IMG/VR virus record: IMGVR_UViG_3300021356_000123
Coordinates: 1-28,770 of that record
Source of the DNA: a virus
Reading direction: 5' to 3' (one strand)
Length of the DNA: 28,770 nucleotides
Shown: positions 19,201 through 27,200 of the stretch, piece after piece
Layout of the letters: each line of letters begins with the position of its first letter
Position numbering within the stretch: the first letter of the stretch is position 1
Notes under the pieces: generated by a model
Told to the model about the DNA's origin: nothing
Databases searched by the model: none
The model's input: only the letters and a program-made list of their open reading frames with translations
Program-made: the position numbers and the translations under genes

Positions 19201-21025
19201 CACCGAAATCAGTGTAATCTGCAAGTGCAATATACTGTGCAGTACCGCCTGAAGAAGAACGAATATCTTGTACAGATACACTACCATCTAAAATACTGGT
19301 AGAACCATCAAGACCATTAAGGTGAAGAAGTAATTGAGTGTTTGTATCAGTTACAAACTCAGAAGTTGTTGGAGTAAATGTTCCAGTGTAACGAGCAAGT
19401 CCTTTACTTACTCTAAATTCGTCAATATGACCAGGGAATTCTGCACTTCCATTGAAGTTAGCACCAATGTAAAGTGCTCTTGACGAACCATAATCTGTAG
19501 TATCTGTAAGATTACTACCTTCCTGAGATCCATTAAGATATAATTTAGTGACACCACTTTCTCTAACTACTGCAACGTGGTAAAATACATTTGCACTTAA
19601 AGTAGTGGATCCAGTAATAGTTCCCGCACCATTTGCTGATTGGAATTCTAATACAGAACCACTTAAAACCAATAATCCAGCAACTGTCCCACTAGTAGAT
19701 CTAAAATCTGCAATTACTTTTGTTCCACTAGCAACACTAGAAGGTCTAATAAATGCTTCTACAGTAAAATCACCAGTCCCAAATCCAAAGTCAGAAGATC
19801 CTGCTAATGACAGATAATCTCCAGTACCATCTAAGAGTAAGGATGCAGTACCAAATTTCTTTTCATCAGTATCTAATTGTGCATCACCATTTGCAGTAAC
19901 TGCTTTACCACCACTCTGTGCTTCTGCTTCTACAAATGTTCCAGTGCCTTGACCACTAATGAAAATATAAGTTCCATCATTAGAATCAATAGTGCCAGAT
20001 GCTAAGGCAGTAACACCATCAGTATCATAGTAAGTGATAGTGTCAGCAGCATTGAATGTACCTGTGGTATTATTAAGTTTTAATCTGGTTTTACCTGTAC
20101 CTTTGAAACCAGAACCACCTGGGTTTTCACCTTTAATACTATCGGCAGCAAAATACGTGAATGAGTTTAACCATTCAGAACGTGCGCCATTTTTAAGATA
20201 CAAACCAACTGAATTGGGTACAACAAATGTACACTCATTAAACAGAAGGGTTGCTTCGGCAGAGGATGCTCCCACACTAGATCCATCTACTAAGGCACCT
20301 CTACCAGCGTCTCCAGCAGCGTATCCACGAGGGTCAGCACCCGAAGTAGTACTACCAGTTGTAATTACGCTACAGCGTTGAATATATGGTCTTCTTCCGT
20401 CAGCAGAAACAGTATAATTTGACTTTAATCTAAATCCATATCCAGTATCACCTACAGAATCATAATAAAATCCAGTTAAGCAGAGATCCTCAATATTGCA
20501 ATCACCTTCAATTAAGAAAGCATCTTCAGTATTTGTGGCAAGAGATGGTTGAATAAAAGTAGATTTTAAACCATCACCTTTAATTACAACACCCACAGGA
20601 ACAGTCAGTGGGAAAGTTTCAGTAAAAGTACCAGTCGAAATGATAACAGTGTCACCAGATTGGGCATAATTATCCAATGCATACTTCAAAGAAGCAAATG
20701 CAGTAGTTGGAGTTTTACCCCAAGCATTTGCTCCAGTTGTTGCTCCATGGCGTGGATTTACAGATCCTAGAGTTGCTTTATCTACACCATTATCTGAAAC
20801 ATACCAAGTATTTCCAACACCATCAGTAATGGCGCTAGAAAACATTGACGGAACAATTGTCTCGTCGTTTGGATCAGCATTTAATACCTCAGTAATAGTA
20901 CCCGCATTATTGACAAATAGGGTTCTATCGGCAATATTAATCGCAACTTCCTTATCTGTAAGATCAGAAGTCGTCGGTACTGAGTTCTGAGTTAGGGATC
21001 TCTTTAACTTGATTCTGCTTGCCAT
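13256..21025 (-). CDS. Giant modular adhesin with beta-helix, LamG and cupredoxin-like domains, 2589 residues
   Basis: The N-terminus MASRIKLKRS, followed by DKEVAINIADRTLFVNNAG, is the same module type as the start of the 739-residue fibre. Domains in order: beta-helix ~70-350 (TWYVSDNGVDKAT, TAFASLKYALDNYAQSGDTV); LamG-like ~380-575 (DGTGDYLSLAGS, FTVEAFIRPSS, HVAVVRESGVTKLYLNG, HIDEFRVSKGLARYTG); fibre linker; GSGY repeats ~830-1070; cupredoxin-like ~1077-1195; linker with GTTTLSGTLSL and VGIKVAEPEYEFEVD; GSGY repeats ~1440-1945; a RPVGATGLIRFNTEE unit ~2025; 'HGL' and 'PTH' units ~2140-2270; a ligand-less cupredoxin-like domain ~2398-2515; a charged end (AERRRQYTEISYL). No catalytic site is evident; host-surface binding is inferred. 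The start overlaps the 72-residue gene by 62 nt and is fixed by the shared N-terminal module; AGAG lies about 9 nt upstream. Confidence 0.95.
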   Translation of the reverse strand: MASRIKLKRSLTQNSVPTTSDLTDKEVAINIADRTLFVNNAGTITEVLNADPNDETIVPSMFSSAITDGVGNTWYVSDNGVDKATLGSVNPRHGATTGANAWGKTPTTAFASLKYALDNYAQSGDTVIISTGTFTETFPLTVPVGVVIKGDGLKSTFIQPSLATNTEDAFLIEGDCNIEDLCLTGFYYDSVGDTGYGFRLKSNYTVSADGRRPYIQRCSVITTGSTTSGADPRGYAAGDAGRGALVDGSSVGASSAEATLLFNECTFVVPNSVGLYLKNGARSEWLNSFTYFAADSIKGENPGGSGFKGTGKTRLKLNNTTGTFNAADTITYYDTDGVTALASGTIDSNDGTYIFISGQGTGTFVEAEAQSGGKAVTANGDAQLDTDEKKFGTASLLLDGTGDYLSLAGSSDFGFGTGDFTVEAFIRPSSVASGTKVIADFRSTSGTVAGLLVLSGSVLEFQSANGAGTITGSTTLSANVFYHVAVVRESGVTKLYLNGSQEGSNLTDTTDYGSSRALYIGANFNGSAEFPGHIDEFRVSKGLARYTGTFTPTTSEFVTDTNTQLLLHLNGLDGSTSILDGSVSVQDIRSSSGGTAQYIALADYTDFGAELRSIGSASVYGERGITAIGKGTRLRCIVHNFGYIGTGSDSSNDITDVSQANEIIESTGGRVLFTSMDQNGDFRVGNAFFVDQENGTVSFVGGSQSGGTTFDQLVVTGTGDTTTILPTSISLGNLKLSGNTLESLSGDLELSAPSGSKVDVNNQLRITDGTLPLPGLAFINDQDTGLQRSGSGEINFIANGTPIVQTTPTNFNVFADILSQQVQVETLSINDGGNGWHVGTFTSVPTTTTGNGSGLTLNVTVNAFDATVTNAGSGYIVGNYSNVAITGGSGTNGTADVVVQGLENGTTAGGSGYENYTYGDVPLQGGSGTGAIVNMIATGGSLAITGFVSHGSNYANTDVLTVNNSDLTYTDPITDQVVASGGSNFSYTLAQDPYTVSSVSAPEGQFNGDGYVAGETVGLDNSTMGGSGSAAAFTLDDVQYISSATVANGGTDYNIGDSISIANPAIGADGNLVGIGREVTYSIAVRPATTTGNAFWFDLGDGNGYVEKPTLQLERDTLYKFVYEEDGTEYDDHPISFSTTADGTWGGGDANVDFIGAIQEDDTRILLVPTSGPATVYYFCTQHSGMGGSATISGTPGTGESITVGTTALNNTISIGVDGSTSFQTMNVASNTTVGSLNVTGTTTLSGTLSLLGSSISATSITLADNAIVGGTLTVTGEPDEVSTFANDVAFDTNLLVVDAQEDRVGIKVAEPEYEFEVDASAKFHENVVLSTSAGTGVTIGDEPGLDGVTELALNPDNKFNVLGDSNFNGVVKFANGETSAPSMAFANSLTTGFFSTTPGTISITSTSGTIADLKAEELQFFRGLKFTTNNVDQFTVVNGSNYGVGTYSDIALTGGSGVGLSVDFVVAFVPSITTAGADYDEAVYDNVPLTNVSSAPAGAVQTTSILSGGQDYPNGTFTNVPLSSGNGTNAQGTITVSDNIITDVVITAAGSGYQVSDSLSASGSDMGGAVIASLSGTITGGSGYTNGSYTNVATTTNGSGTGATLDITVELGAVTAATINDPGKGYSASDTLSVAGSDITDDVITGLTVSNQGQYYANGTYNGVTLNGGTGAGATANITVSGNVVTSASIANGGLAYTNGDTLTASVIDLGGAEGAGIVYTVTVADPGSGYADGSYSGVSLTGGNGSNATADIVTVGGVVSNITLVNAGSGYQASDVLSAASGDIGGGSGLQISITLHQATGAELTVSGVAVGSGFQETVATTALGTGAGIEVNAVSDGLGGNGATARITVDPSLVVTDIVILSNGSGYSIGDVVTADNSAMQYINSNGDLVVTNTPSTQFQATITSLAGIQAVTINSSGEGYAVSDVLTVSNLLVGNSGSGFSFTIDNISSEDTVSVDDDLGQINTKSITNLIDGINLDSKIQITPEAITRLDTNNLVLTAQSGSFVQVSGTDAFQLPFGTTAERPVGATGLIRFNTEETLFEGFDGTSFVSLGGTRDVDFDTFILTESAPGEDEDTFFFYNANVNTLKLDQTDFTLNGVQNFKSTNLSDVNLWVASTEQKSTSEVSTFAPSSAVNYTDDTITLTNHNLVTGSVVTYSPGVGETPVSPLVDATNYYVYVVDVNTIKLSASEADLTANTYIDLVSSPSHTGSAHTLTPVAPTPNLIYFGENVYAVTTSGTLGTVAPTHTTGTVANGTAQLTYVRNIYNDLTAVLNNYFFTVDKLDVNSGSLIFRGDSTSAFIESTSDSIIFAINSSKELLKISESGGFSVNTNFSGTTPNYVEVINSDLKKLELVDYGVVTNTGTFTVTGGNALNVTTHPVTAAKSGKVQIELEDSITTYEYVVTVLGSNEYALNGSASPALTNILVGRTFKFNQIDPSNVGNPLVFAETAEGPTEYTTNVVYRLDGAEVDRTGYVGGFDAATTERSIQITIAPDAPTTLNYYNLTSTGYGNTITTAERRRQYTEISYLINSRETDVYYTEINKMYTDVILADVSADIDGTNFAINITDVTNAAGEYDVKVVAHNILT
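13324..13331 (-). promoter_or_regulatory. Late promoter TATAAATA inside the 3' end of the 2589-residue gene
   Basis: An exact TATAAATA on the minus strand inside coding sequence (codons for Ala-Ile-Asn-Ile), ending 69 nt before the ATG at 13254. It could drive the 256-residue gene and downstream giant fibre separately from the upstream adhesin. Chance occurrence in AT-rich coding DNA cannot be excluded. Confidence 0.45.
13480..13835 (-). other. Degenerate cupredoxin-like domain lacking metal ligands
   Basis: Residues ~2398-2515 (YVVTVLGSNEYALNG, LVGRTFKFNQIDPS, GNPLVFAETAEG, TTLNYYNLTSTGYGN) follow the order of the cupredoxin-like unit at ~1077-1195. The expected first His is Asn2444 (GNPL), and the expected Cys/His/Met triad becomes Leu2506, Thr and Tyr. 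This would be a structural, metal-free copy. Confidence 0.5.
15185..16710 (-). repeat. GSGY-type repeat array, second block of the 2589-residue adhesin
   Basis: About thirteen alternating units. The A form reads roughly GY-x-NGTY-x-NV-x-LTGGSGTGA followed by an I-T-V strand. The B form reads GY-x-x-SD-x-LS-x-x-x-x-D-x-GG. I count seven A and six B units. The DNA also shows recurring phrases such as plus-strand TATCCAGATCCAG. Confidence 0.8.
17440..17795 (-). other. Cupredoxin-like domain with His-Cys-His-Met ligand set
   Basis: Residues ~1077-1195: PTLQLERDTLYKFVYE, then His1133-Pro (DDHPISFS), a central GGGDANVDF stretch, and YYFCTQHSGMGG giving Cys1180, His1183 and Met1186. Order and fold-edge motifs match type I copper proteins; the His-to-Met spacing (H-x2-M) is shorter than in plastocyanin. 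Copper binding is inferred, not shown. Confidence 0.65.
17815..18540 (-). repeat. GSGY-type repeat array, first block of the 2589-residue adhesin
   Basis: About six units of the same A and B kinds as in the second block (HVGTFTSVPTTTTGNGSG, GYIVGNYSNVAITGGSG, GYENYTYGDVPLQGGSG, then three B-like units with D-x-L or E-x-V cores), ending just before the cupredoxin-like domain. Confidence 0.75.
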
Positions 21026-21182
21026 TTATAGCATTCTCTGAATGTGACTGTTCTATGATACTATTTAACCGATTCGTCAAATCTTTATTTCGCGCCTCTA
21101 GCACAACATTAGTAAGAGTCAAATCAGTAATCTTCTTTTGAAGAGTTGAAATAAGGACATTTACATCTAATTCATTGTTCAT
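20964..21182 (-). CDS. Small coiled-coil protein preceding the giant adhesin
   Basis: A 72-residue protein. Residues ~5-45 (VNVLISTLQKKITDLTLTN, then VVLEARNKDLTNRLNSIIEQ) show a heptad pattern of Leu, Ile and Val typical of a coiled coil; the tail is polar and acidic (NSELSTDDF). A good Shine-Dalgarno (GAGG) spans the stop of the upstream 739-residue gene 9 nt away. Its last 62 nt overlap the start of the 2589-residue adhesin in another frame. Position suggests a fibre-specific assembly chaperone or a trimeric joint, by loose analogy with small T4 fibre helpers, but there is no recognisable family and function is unknown. Confidence 0.85.
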   Translation of the reverse strand: MNNELDVNVLISTLQKKITDLTLTNVVLEARNKDLTNRLNSIIEQSHSENAINGKQNQVKEIPNSELSTDDF

Positions 21183-21189
21183 TGTTTAA

Positions 21190-21193
21190 CCTC
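21190..21193 (-). promoter_or_regulatory. Shine-Dalgarno of the 72-residue coiled-coil gene
   Basis: GAGG on the minus strand, overlapping the TGA of the 739-residue gene and 7 nt before the ATG at 21182. Confidence 0.7.
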
Positions 21194-23411
21194 AGGTGAA
21201 TGTTCCCCCATCAACGGTATCAGTCCAGACGGGGACTCCTGCAGCAGTAACTGTAAGAATCTGGAATGATGTAGCAACGTCAGGACCAACTCCTGGGTTT
21301 GCCATGTTTGCAGCAGCGGTTTCTAAGAGTTCACCATTGCCATTTCCATAAAGAATGCCATTGGTATTAAACTCAGATCTTCCAGTACCGCCGTGCTTGA
21401 CTGCAAGATCAACATCCAATTCAAGATCACCCAGTAATACTGTGCCTCTTGATACTGCAATAGAAAGAACTCTAATTTGGATGTCATCAGTGGTTGCAGA
21501 ACCACCAACTAAGTTGCCTGCAATAGTAAGGAGATCACCTTCTTGATAATATGTTCCTGCATTTGCAACAGCAACAGAAGTAATTTCTCCTGAAGAACCT
21601 CTTACAACAGTAATAGTCGCTCCAGATCCTTCACCACCAGTAGTAGCAACTGCTGTATATGTTTGACTAGCAGCACCAGATAATGTAGTGCCACTTTCAA
21701 CATCTAAATCATTCTTTTCTCTAGCAATGGTCTGAATAGATCCAACTACATGAGTAAAAATGTTGTTAGTATTAGTTGCATCTTCGATAAACGTAAATGC
21801 TCCCAATCCATCTTCACCAGCAGTTCTATCAAAACCAAAGAAACCATTCTTAATTGCAGAACCATTGTGGTATGAATATTGAATACCACGATCCATTCCA
21901 TCATTAGAACCTTGAGTGATTGTCAGGAAATCACCAGTAGCAATATTACCTGAGAATCCACCACTCAAAGTAAGAGTTGTTGTCTCAAAAACACTTTGAT
22001 TAGTTGCATCCTTTTCAAGTGTAGCAGTTTGTGGAGTTCCACTGTTCCCATCAGTCAGAGAATCTCCCTCATAGAATGCACTTTCTCTAAGTGAAAGTGA
22101 TGCTAAAACTGTGATTCTAATAGTGTCAGCAGTTTGAGATTGGAATGTACCTAACTGTTGGTATACACCATCTTTCAAATGATAGATAGCATCACCATTA
22201 CTAGGTGCAGAGGAGAACGAAGATGTTACATGGAAAACAACTTCAACTTGGTTGATAGTTTTTGTAGTACCTACATTAGCACCACTTACTAAACCACCAG
22301 TAGCAATACCAGAAGGATTATCAATATTTACGGTTGTACCACCACCACTAACTGGTGCAGTTACCATCTTTTCTGATGTAGTGTCACCAATGTTAAAGAC
22401 AGGATCGTTGACCGTCATTTCGGTCGAATTTACTGTCGTGGTTGTACCAGCAACTTGAAGATTACCCCTGATAACAAGATCTCCAGCAGCATCACCATTT
22501 CTTGGATCTGGATCTAAGATAATTTGACTACCAGCGTTACTAGAAATAGTATTTCCATCTAAGCGGATGTTGTCAAGATTAAGTTGACCAGTTTGATTAA
22601 TAGTACCAGAAACAGTTTGAGTTCCATTGAATGTTACATCTGCATTAAATGTAGTTGTAGATTCAACCGTAAGAACATCGGTGGATGCAGTACCAAGAGT
22701 TACATCATCATCAACTACAAGGTCTTTAATCCATGCAGTTTGTGCAACACCAAGACCACCAGCAATTTTTACAGCACCAGTGGTGCTATTAGTTGCATTG
22801 GTAGTATCATTAATTTGAAGTGCAACACCATTATCATAGGTCCAGTCAGCACCTTCTACTCTAACGGTGTCTAATGTAGTTTCGTCATAACGAATACTAC
22901 CGTCACCATCACTACCAAACTGAAGTTTAAGATCATCATCTAAACGAAATTCTGGAGTGTTTACTCCAACACGATCTAAACGAAGAACGTTTGCTACTTC
23001 ATCAAATCTAAATTCGATATCACCAGTAGTACCAAATTCAAGTTCTTGACTATCTTCTACGACAAGTTTACCAGTGCCGTTTGCTCTGAAGATAAGATCG
23101 GTGTCAGTAGTATCAGTTTCTACAACGTTAGCATCAATATTAACATCATCTACTCTGAAACGATCTACTTTTGAATTATTATCTACAATAACTCCTGAAT
23201 TTGCTGTCAATGTACCATGTACATGATCCAGCATGTCGGTGAAATACTTACCACCGATAATTTGAACTGTTGAATTGTTGTCTCCAACAAAGACCCTATC
23301 GCCACGATTGACCTGAGTGCCAGCACCAACCGTTACAGCGAGTTCTCCAAATTCTAATGAAGAAGGTACAGTTGTATTTGTACTTCTTTTAATAAGGATG
23401 GTTGATGCCAT
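21192..23411 (-). CDS. Fibre-like virion structural protein, 739 residues
   Basis: The N-terminus (MASTILIKRSTNTTVPSSL, then EFGELAVTVGAGTQVNRGD and RVFVGDNNS) is a tail-fibre attachment-type module with the GEL motif, also seen at the start of the 2589-residue adhesin. The middle is a string of short beta phrases (LRLDRVGVNTPEFRLDDD, GAVKIAGGLGVAQTAWI). Near residues 318-350 is GTTTTVNSTEMTVNDPVF, a phrase widespread in marine phage fibres. Residues ~580-655 contain one GSGY-type repeat pair (TGGEGSGATITV, AGTYYQEGDLLTIAG). The end reads VKHGGTGRSEFNTNGILYG and stops in DTVDGGTFT. The ATG overlaps the upstream stop as TGATG, with a strong GGAGG 9 nt upstream. No enzyme signature is seen. It may be a proximal fibre or baseplate spike segment. 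Confidence 0.93.
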   Translation of the reverse strand: MASTILIKRSTNTTVPSSLEFGELAVTVGAGTQVNRGDRVFVGDNNSTVQIIGGKYFTDMLDHVHGTLTANSGVIVDNNSKVDRFRVDDVNIDANVVETDTTDTDLIFRANGTGKLVVEDSQELEFGTTGDIEFRFDEVANVLRLDRVGVNTPEFRLDDDLKLQFGSDGDGSIRYDETTLDTVRVEGADWTYDNGVALQINDTTNATNSTTGAVKIAGGLGVAQTAWIKDLVVDDDVTLGTASTDVLTVESTTTFNADVTFNGTQTVSGTINQTGQLNLDNIRLDGNTISSNAGSQIILDPDPRNGDAAGDLVIRGNLQVAGTTTTVNSTEMTVNDPVFNIGDTTSEKMVTAPVSGGGTTVNIDNPSGIATGGLVSGANVGTTKTINQVEVVFHVTSSFSSAPSNGDAIYHLKDGVYQQLGTFQSQTADTIRITVLASLSLRESAFYEGDSLTDGNSGTPQTATLEKDATNQSVFETTTLTLSGGFSGNIATGDFLTITQGSNDGMDRGIQYSYHNGSAIKNGFFGFDRTAGEDGLGAFTFIEDATNTNNIFTHVVGSIQTIAREKNDLDVESGTTLSGAASQTYTAVATTGGEGSGATITVVRGSSGEITSVAVANAGTYYQEGDLLTIAGNLVGGSATTDDIQIRVLSIAVSRGTVLLGDLELDVDLAVKHGGTGRSEFNTNGILYGNGNGELLETAAANMANPGVGPDVATSFQILTVTAAGVPVWTDTVDGGTFT

Positions 23412-23620
23412 CAGAATGATCCTCCGTTTACTGTTACGTTATTTAATACGTTTCCTGTTTGGAATTTTTGAGATGCTGAATCATAGATTAACAAATACCC
23501 ATCACCAAGACCATTGGTGTCGGTATCAACATCTGCAAGGTTTTGGACAGTAGCAGCGCCACCAACCGAAACCCTAGCAACTTGTGGAAACGATTGGTCT
23601 CCAAAGCGAATTCTTGCCAT
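23411..23620 (-). CDS. Small fibre-associated protein, 69 residues
   Basis: Begins MARIRFGDQSFPQVARVSVG and contains NLADVDTDTNGLGDGYLLIYDSA, a 'L-x-DVDT...DG-x-L-x-YD' phrase that recurs within marine phage fibres, here as a free-standing small protein. It ends NNVTVNGGSF, much like the DTVDGGTFT end of the next protein. It starts 1 nt after the stop of the 112-residue gene and shares one base with the start of the 739-residue gene, so coupled translation is likely. Possible roles are an adaptor or capping subunit of that fibre; no biochemical function is recognisable. Confidence 0.85.
   Translation of the reverse strand: MARIRFGDQSFPQVARVSVGGAATVQNLADVDTDTNGLGDGYLLIYDSASQKFQTGNVLNNVTVNGGSF
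23421..23425 (-). promoter_or_regulatory. Shine-Dalgarno of the 739-residue fibre gene
   Basis: GGAGG on the minus strand, 9 nt before the ATG at 23411 and inside the last codons of the 69-residue gene. It is the strongest ribosome site noted in the window. Confidence 0.75.
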
Positions 23621-23621
23621 T

Positions 23622-23960
23622 TTAGATAGTTACTCCCTCTACTACTGTTAACACACCTTCTAAAACTCTGGATTTTACTCCAGACCCAGAAGTTAGTACT
23701 ACATCATACACATATTTACCTGCGTGCATTCCTGAAGTTACAGAGTTTGCAAGAGAAAGTTTTACTGCACCTACAAATGCAGGTGGAGTAATTTCAACTG
23801 TCATTGTTGTTGACGTTGAACTATCGTAGTGCTTTTTAATTAAAGATGCGCCAGTATAACCAGTCAGATCAAAACTAGAACCATTATCATTAGTGACGTA
23901 AAAGGTGGTTTCAAAATCAGCACCTTGATAAACAATTAAGTTAGTTACCGCAGATAACAT
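23622..23960 (-). CDS. Ig-like beta-sandwich virion protein, 112 residues
   Basis: The sequence VYQGADFETTFYVTNDNGS, SFDLTGYTGASLIKKHYDSS, LSLANSVTSGMHAGKYVYDV and RVLEGVLTVVEGVTI has the strand pattern of phage beta-sandwich domains of the BppU N-terminal kind (baseplate upper protein), where 'F-DLTGYT-x-x-x-x-I-(R/K)K' and 'G-x-Y-x-YDV' are typical. Family assignment is by eye. The ATG has AGGA 8 nt upstream, and an exact late promoter octamer 23 nt upstream lies in the last codons of the 79-residue gene. Likely a baseplate or fibre connector leading the following fibre operon. Confidence 0.9.
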   Translation of the reverse strand: MLSAVTNLIVYQGADFETTFYVTNDNGSSFDLTGYTGASLIKKHYDSSTSTTMTVEITPPAFVGAVKLSLANSVTSGMHAGKYVYDVVLTSGSGVKSRVLEGVLTVVEGVTI

Positions 23961-23978
23961 TACTGTATTCCTACTTCA

Positions 23979-24218
23979 TCAAGTATTTATACCACTCACT
24001 AGTTTAAGCAGCAGGTCTTTAATCTCACCAACATCTTTTCTCAACTCTTCAACTTCTTTGATAGTGTTATTCAATTTTTCTTCATCTGATCGCAATTTAT
24101 TTCTAGTTGCGATGTATTTCTCATATTGAGTTTGGTTGGTATTAACAATTGAACCAGTTTTGGGATCTCTTGCTAAACCAGCATGACCCTCGACTGGAAT
24201 TAAGCGAGAGCTATGCAT
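23979..24218 (-). CDS. Small conserved-type coiled-coil structural protein, 79 residues
   Basis: Begins MHSSRLIPVEGHAGLARDPKTGSI and continues VNTNQTQYEKYIATRNKLRSD; the 'VEGH-x-L-x-RD-x-x-TG-x-IVN-TN-x-x-x-Y' pattern is one I recall from small proteins of marine T4-like phages near baseplate genes. Residues ~35-75 (EEKLNNTIKEVEELRKDVGE, IKDLLLKLV) are a strong coiled-coil candidate. Its start overlaps the 3' end of the DUF4815-type gene by 19 nt, with only a weak AAAGA upstream, suggesting re-initiation after that gene. The late promoter of the next gene lies inside its last codons. Function unknown; an oligomeric linker or chaperone is possible. Confidence 0.88.
   Translation of the reverse strand: MHSSRLIPVEGHAGLARDPKTGSIVNTNQTQYEKYIATRNKLRSDEEKLNNTIKEVEELRKDVGEIKDLLLKLVSGINT
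23984..23991 (-). promoter_or_regulatory. T4-type late promoter TATAAATA
   Basis: An exact TATAAATA on the minus strand, inside the last codons of the 79-residue gene (Gly-Ile-Asn-Thr) and ending 23 nt before the ATG at 23960. The spacing is the same as for the 1245 promoter. Confidence 0.75.
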
Positions 24219-27200
24219 CGTAAATCTTTAATAAGTGGAGTGTAACATGAATTATTAGATCTCATTCTAATCTTAACTGCGTATTTAGTAAATGTATCAT
24301 CACCAGACAAACTGATTTCGGATTCATACTCTACCATAGTAACTTCAGATTTACTCTCAGTATATTGAGATGGTTCTGCTTCAATCCATCCGATTTCATC
24401 TGGATTTTCTTCATCACCAGCAAGTAATTTAACGTAGATATCAAAATCAGTAAGTGAATTATTAAATGCTGCAAGAAGAATTTTTAAACTAGTGCATTCT
24501 TGATCTACTGTAATAATTTTGGTAATATATTGAGCACCATTAAAATCTTCTTCTGGACTTGTTGAAATATTGTAAGTAGCACTCAAATCGTCTAAGAAGA
24601 ACGCCTTTCTTGTAGTTTCGCTAAAGTTTTGGATTCTATTGTTTGTAGTTACTAAACTAATTCTATCAGTATCAATAACTGGACTTAAGTTGTCCTTTGT
24701 GCTACTTAATTTAATTCTAAGATCAAATGAATTTGCATTAGACATTTGCCTTTGCTCATTAATTAAGGATGCAACAACCTTAGGTTTTGTAAGATAATTA
24801 TTTTCATTAATGCGAATACTTGAATATGCCGAATCTTTTATGTAAGATTCTTGATAAGTAGCTGGAACGACAGGGGTAGGTAAGGAATGCTCACCATTGC
24901 CAATTGAAGTTCCTGATGTTCCCTTGAAAGAACTTTCAAGAGTTGTACCAGGTAATTCTTTAAATGCAATAGTAGGCATAAATGATGTGTACTGGAAATT
25001 AGTACTTGCAGTAGCAGTATCTCCACCAAATGTTACATTAGCATCATCAATGTTTCTTCTGTATGAATTAAAATCAATTTGATAACTATCAAGAGTGATG
25101 AATTTAAGATTTTGATGTACTTTATTAATCAGTGTAAGAGGAATGCCATTCTTGACATACAACTCTGCTTCCCATTCATCAGCAGTTTTAAATCCACCTG
25201 ATGGTACAGCATCTTCAGTAATCTTAGCAATTAATGTAATGGCAAACTTATTGTTTAATACACTACCAACTGCTGATGGATCATAACTGTAAACATATCC
25301 ACCGATTGAAATGTAACCTGGGTTTGATGCACTTGGGGCTGCACCAAGAATACCATGTCTGGCAGGACTTAAACCAGTGTTAAACAGCATTTCTGAACCA
25401 TCTGCATGGAATTTGTTTCTGATTGCACTAGTTCCACTAGTATCTTCAAGTTCAATTGGATCGTTTGCTCCAGTCAAACCAGACCAGTTATTAGCAAGTT
25501 TTGCAGTAATGTTAGTAGAAACACCTTTAATTTCTACAAAGGATGAATCATCGTGAAGACCATGGTTCTTATGGTTAACTTTCATATAACCACGAGCAGT
25601 TCCACTTTCATTTACAGTTAATTCAATAGGATCATTTCTAAGTTGTCTATAGAAAAGATTTCCAGAATTGTCATTAATGAAATCAATAGTTGGAGTTTCA
25701 TTAATTTTAAACTTACATCTGAAGATCTTAAACTTCATATCCTGATATTCAGCAGTAGTCCAAGTAGATGCGTTTTGAGATTTAAACAGAACACCTGCAT
25801 ATGGTTGCTTAGAAATTCTTTCACCATTTAAATCATCTTGACCCATTTCTGACAACCAGCAATTATATTCAACAGAAGATGTTAAGAGAACAAAACAATA
25901 TTCTTTTCTTTCTGCCAAATATACTGGAGTTTCAAATACAAAGGTTGTATTTACACTAGCATCATCAGATACTGAAACGTCAGAAGGATCTTTATTTTCT
26001 GTAGCAAGAACTGTTGAGGATGGATAACCATTTACCATCTCACGAATTTGCATTGTCACTGGAAGGTTAGTATCCTTAGTTCTAAAATATACATCAATTT
26101 TAGAAATATAACATCCGCCTGCTTCTTCAATTAAGAATGATTGTGCAAGAGGGTCGTACCATCCACCTGCTCTAGTGCTAGTTCTACTAGAAGTAATAAT
26201 TCTATCGTCAGTTACAGTGTCTCTAGTAACTTCTGCATTTCTAACAAGAAGAGTATCTTGCTGCTTTGTAAGAATAGTTCCCCTAGCACTATAAATGTTC
26301 TCTGCAGAACTATCAACAACTCCAGGAACTTGAGAATTGCTTGAACTATCTGACAATCTTACAACAGAATCACCAGTTGCCCATCTTGGGTTTCCTTGTT
26401 CAGCAGGATCTGGAATATAAACACTAGCACGTAAGTTACCTTTCTCATCAGCAATTAAATGCTTTTTAGTAACTTCTGCTGTTGCACCAGATGTCAAACC
26501 AATGATAATATCACCCTCAAGTAAATATCCACCTCTATCAGCACCATCTAACTCCTGCATTGATGCAATATTAAGATTCAAGAATGTAGAAGAATTGTTA
26601 TATGCAGTAATGTCAATTGCTTCTCCAGTAAAAGGATTAACTTCATATGGTTTATTGAGTTTAGCAATACCACCTCTTGGATTGCCAAGTTTTACTCTAA
26701 ACTTTCTACCATTCTTTTTACCAGACAATTTAATGTCTTCACCTGCCTGGAATTGTCCACTACGCATTTCAATTTCAATGATTTTAGGGGTTGTATATGT
26801 GTTTATGTCCCTACCTTCCATAAATGAATACACTCTTACATTTGGTTTTAATCTGTAAGCAGTAATAGAGAAGTTTCTAGATCTCTTCCATCTTGCATAT
26901 TTTGTGTCAACAACTCTATCGCCAAGAACAACTCTATCTTGAGTTGGAGTAACTTGAGTTCTAGTTCCAGTTCTAGATTGTCCAGAAGTAGTTTTTGTTG
27001 TTGTAGTAGTAACTTTTCTGATATATGGGTGCTGATTTCTTCTCTCTGTAGAAGTACTAGAACTGCTCTTTGAACTTGACCATTGAGTTTCCCAAGCATT
27101 CCATTCAGTTGGTGCAAAACCAGTATTTGGATCGGCACCTAATTCTAATAAAGTTGCTGTATAATCACCTTCAACTTCAGTTACTGTTTCTGGTAATCTC

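Noticed and set aside
21023-21030. TATAAATG on the minus strand as a late promoter
   Set aside because: It differs by one base from the octamer and overlaps the ATG of the 2589-residue gene itself, so a transcript from it would miss that start. It is probably coincidental.
26502-26858. Plus-strand open frame of 118 residues
   Set aside because: It is antisense to the DUF4815-type gene; the opposite strand has clear domain motifs throughout, while this one shows none.
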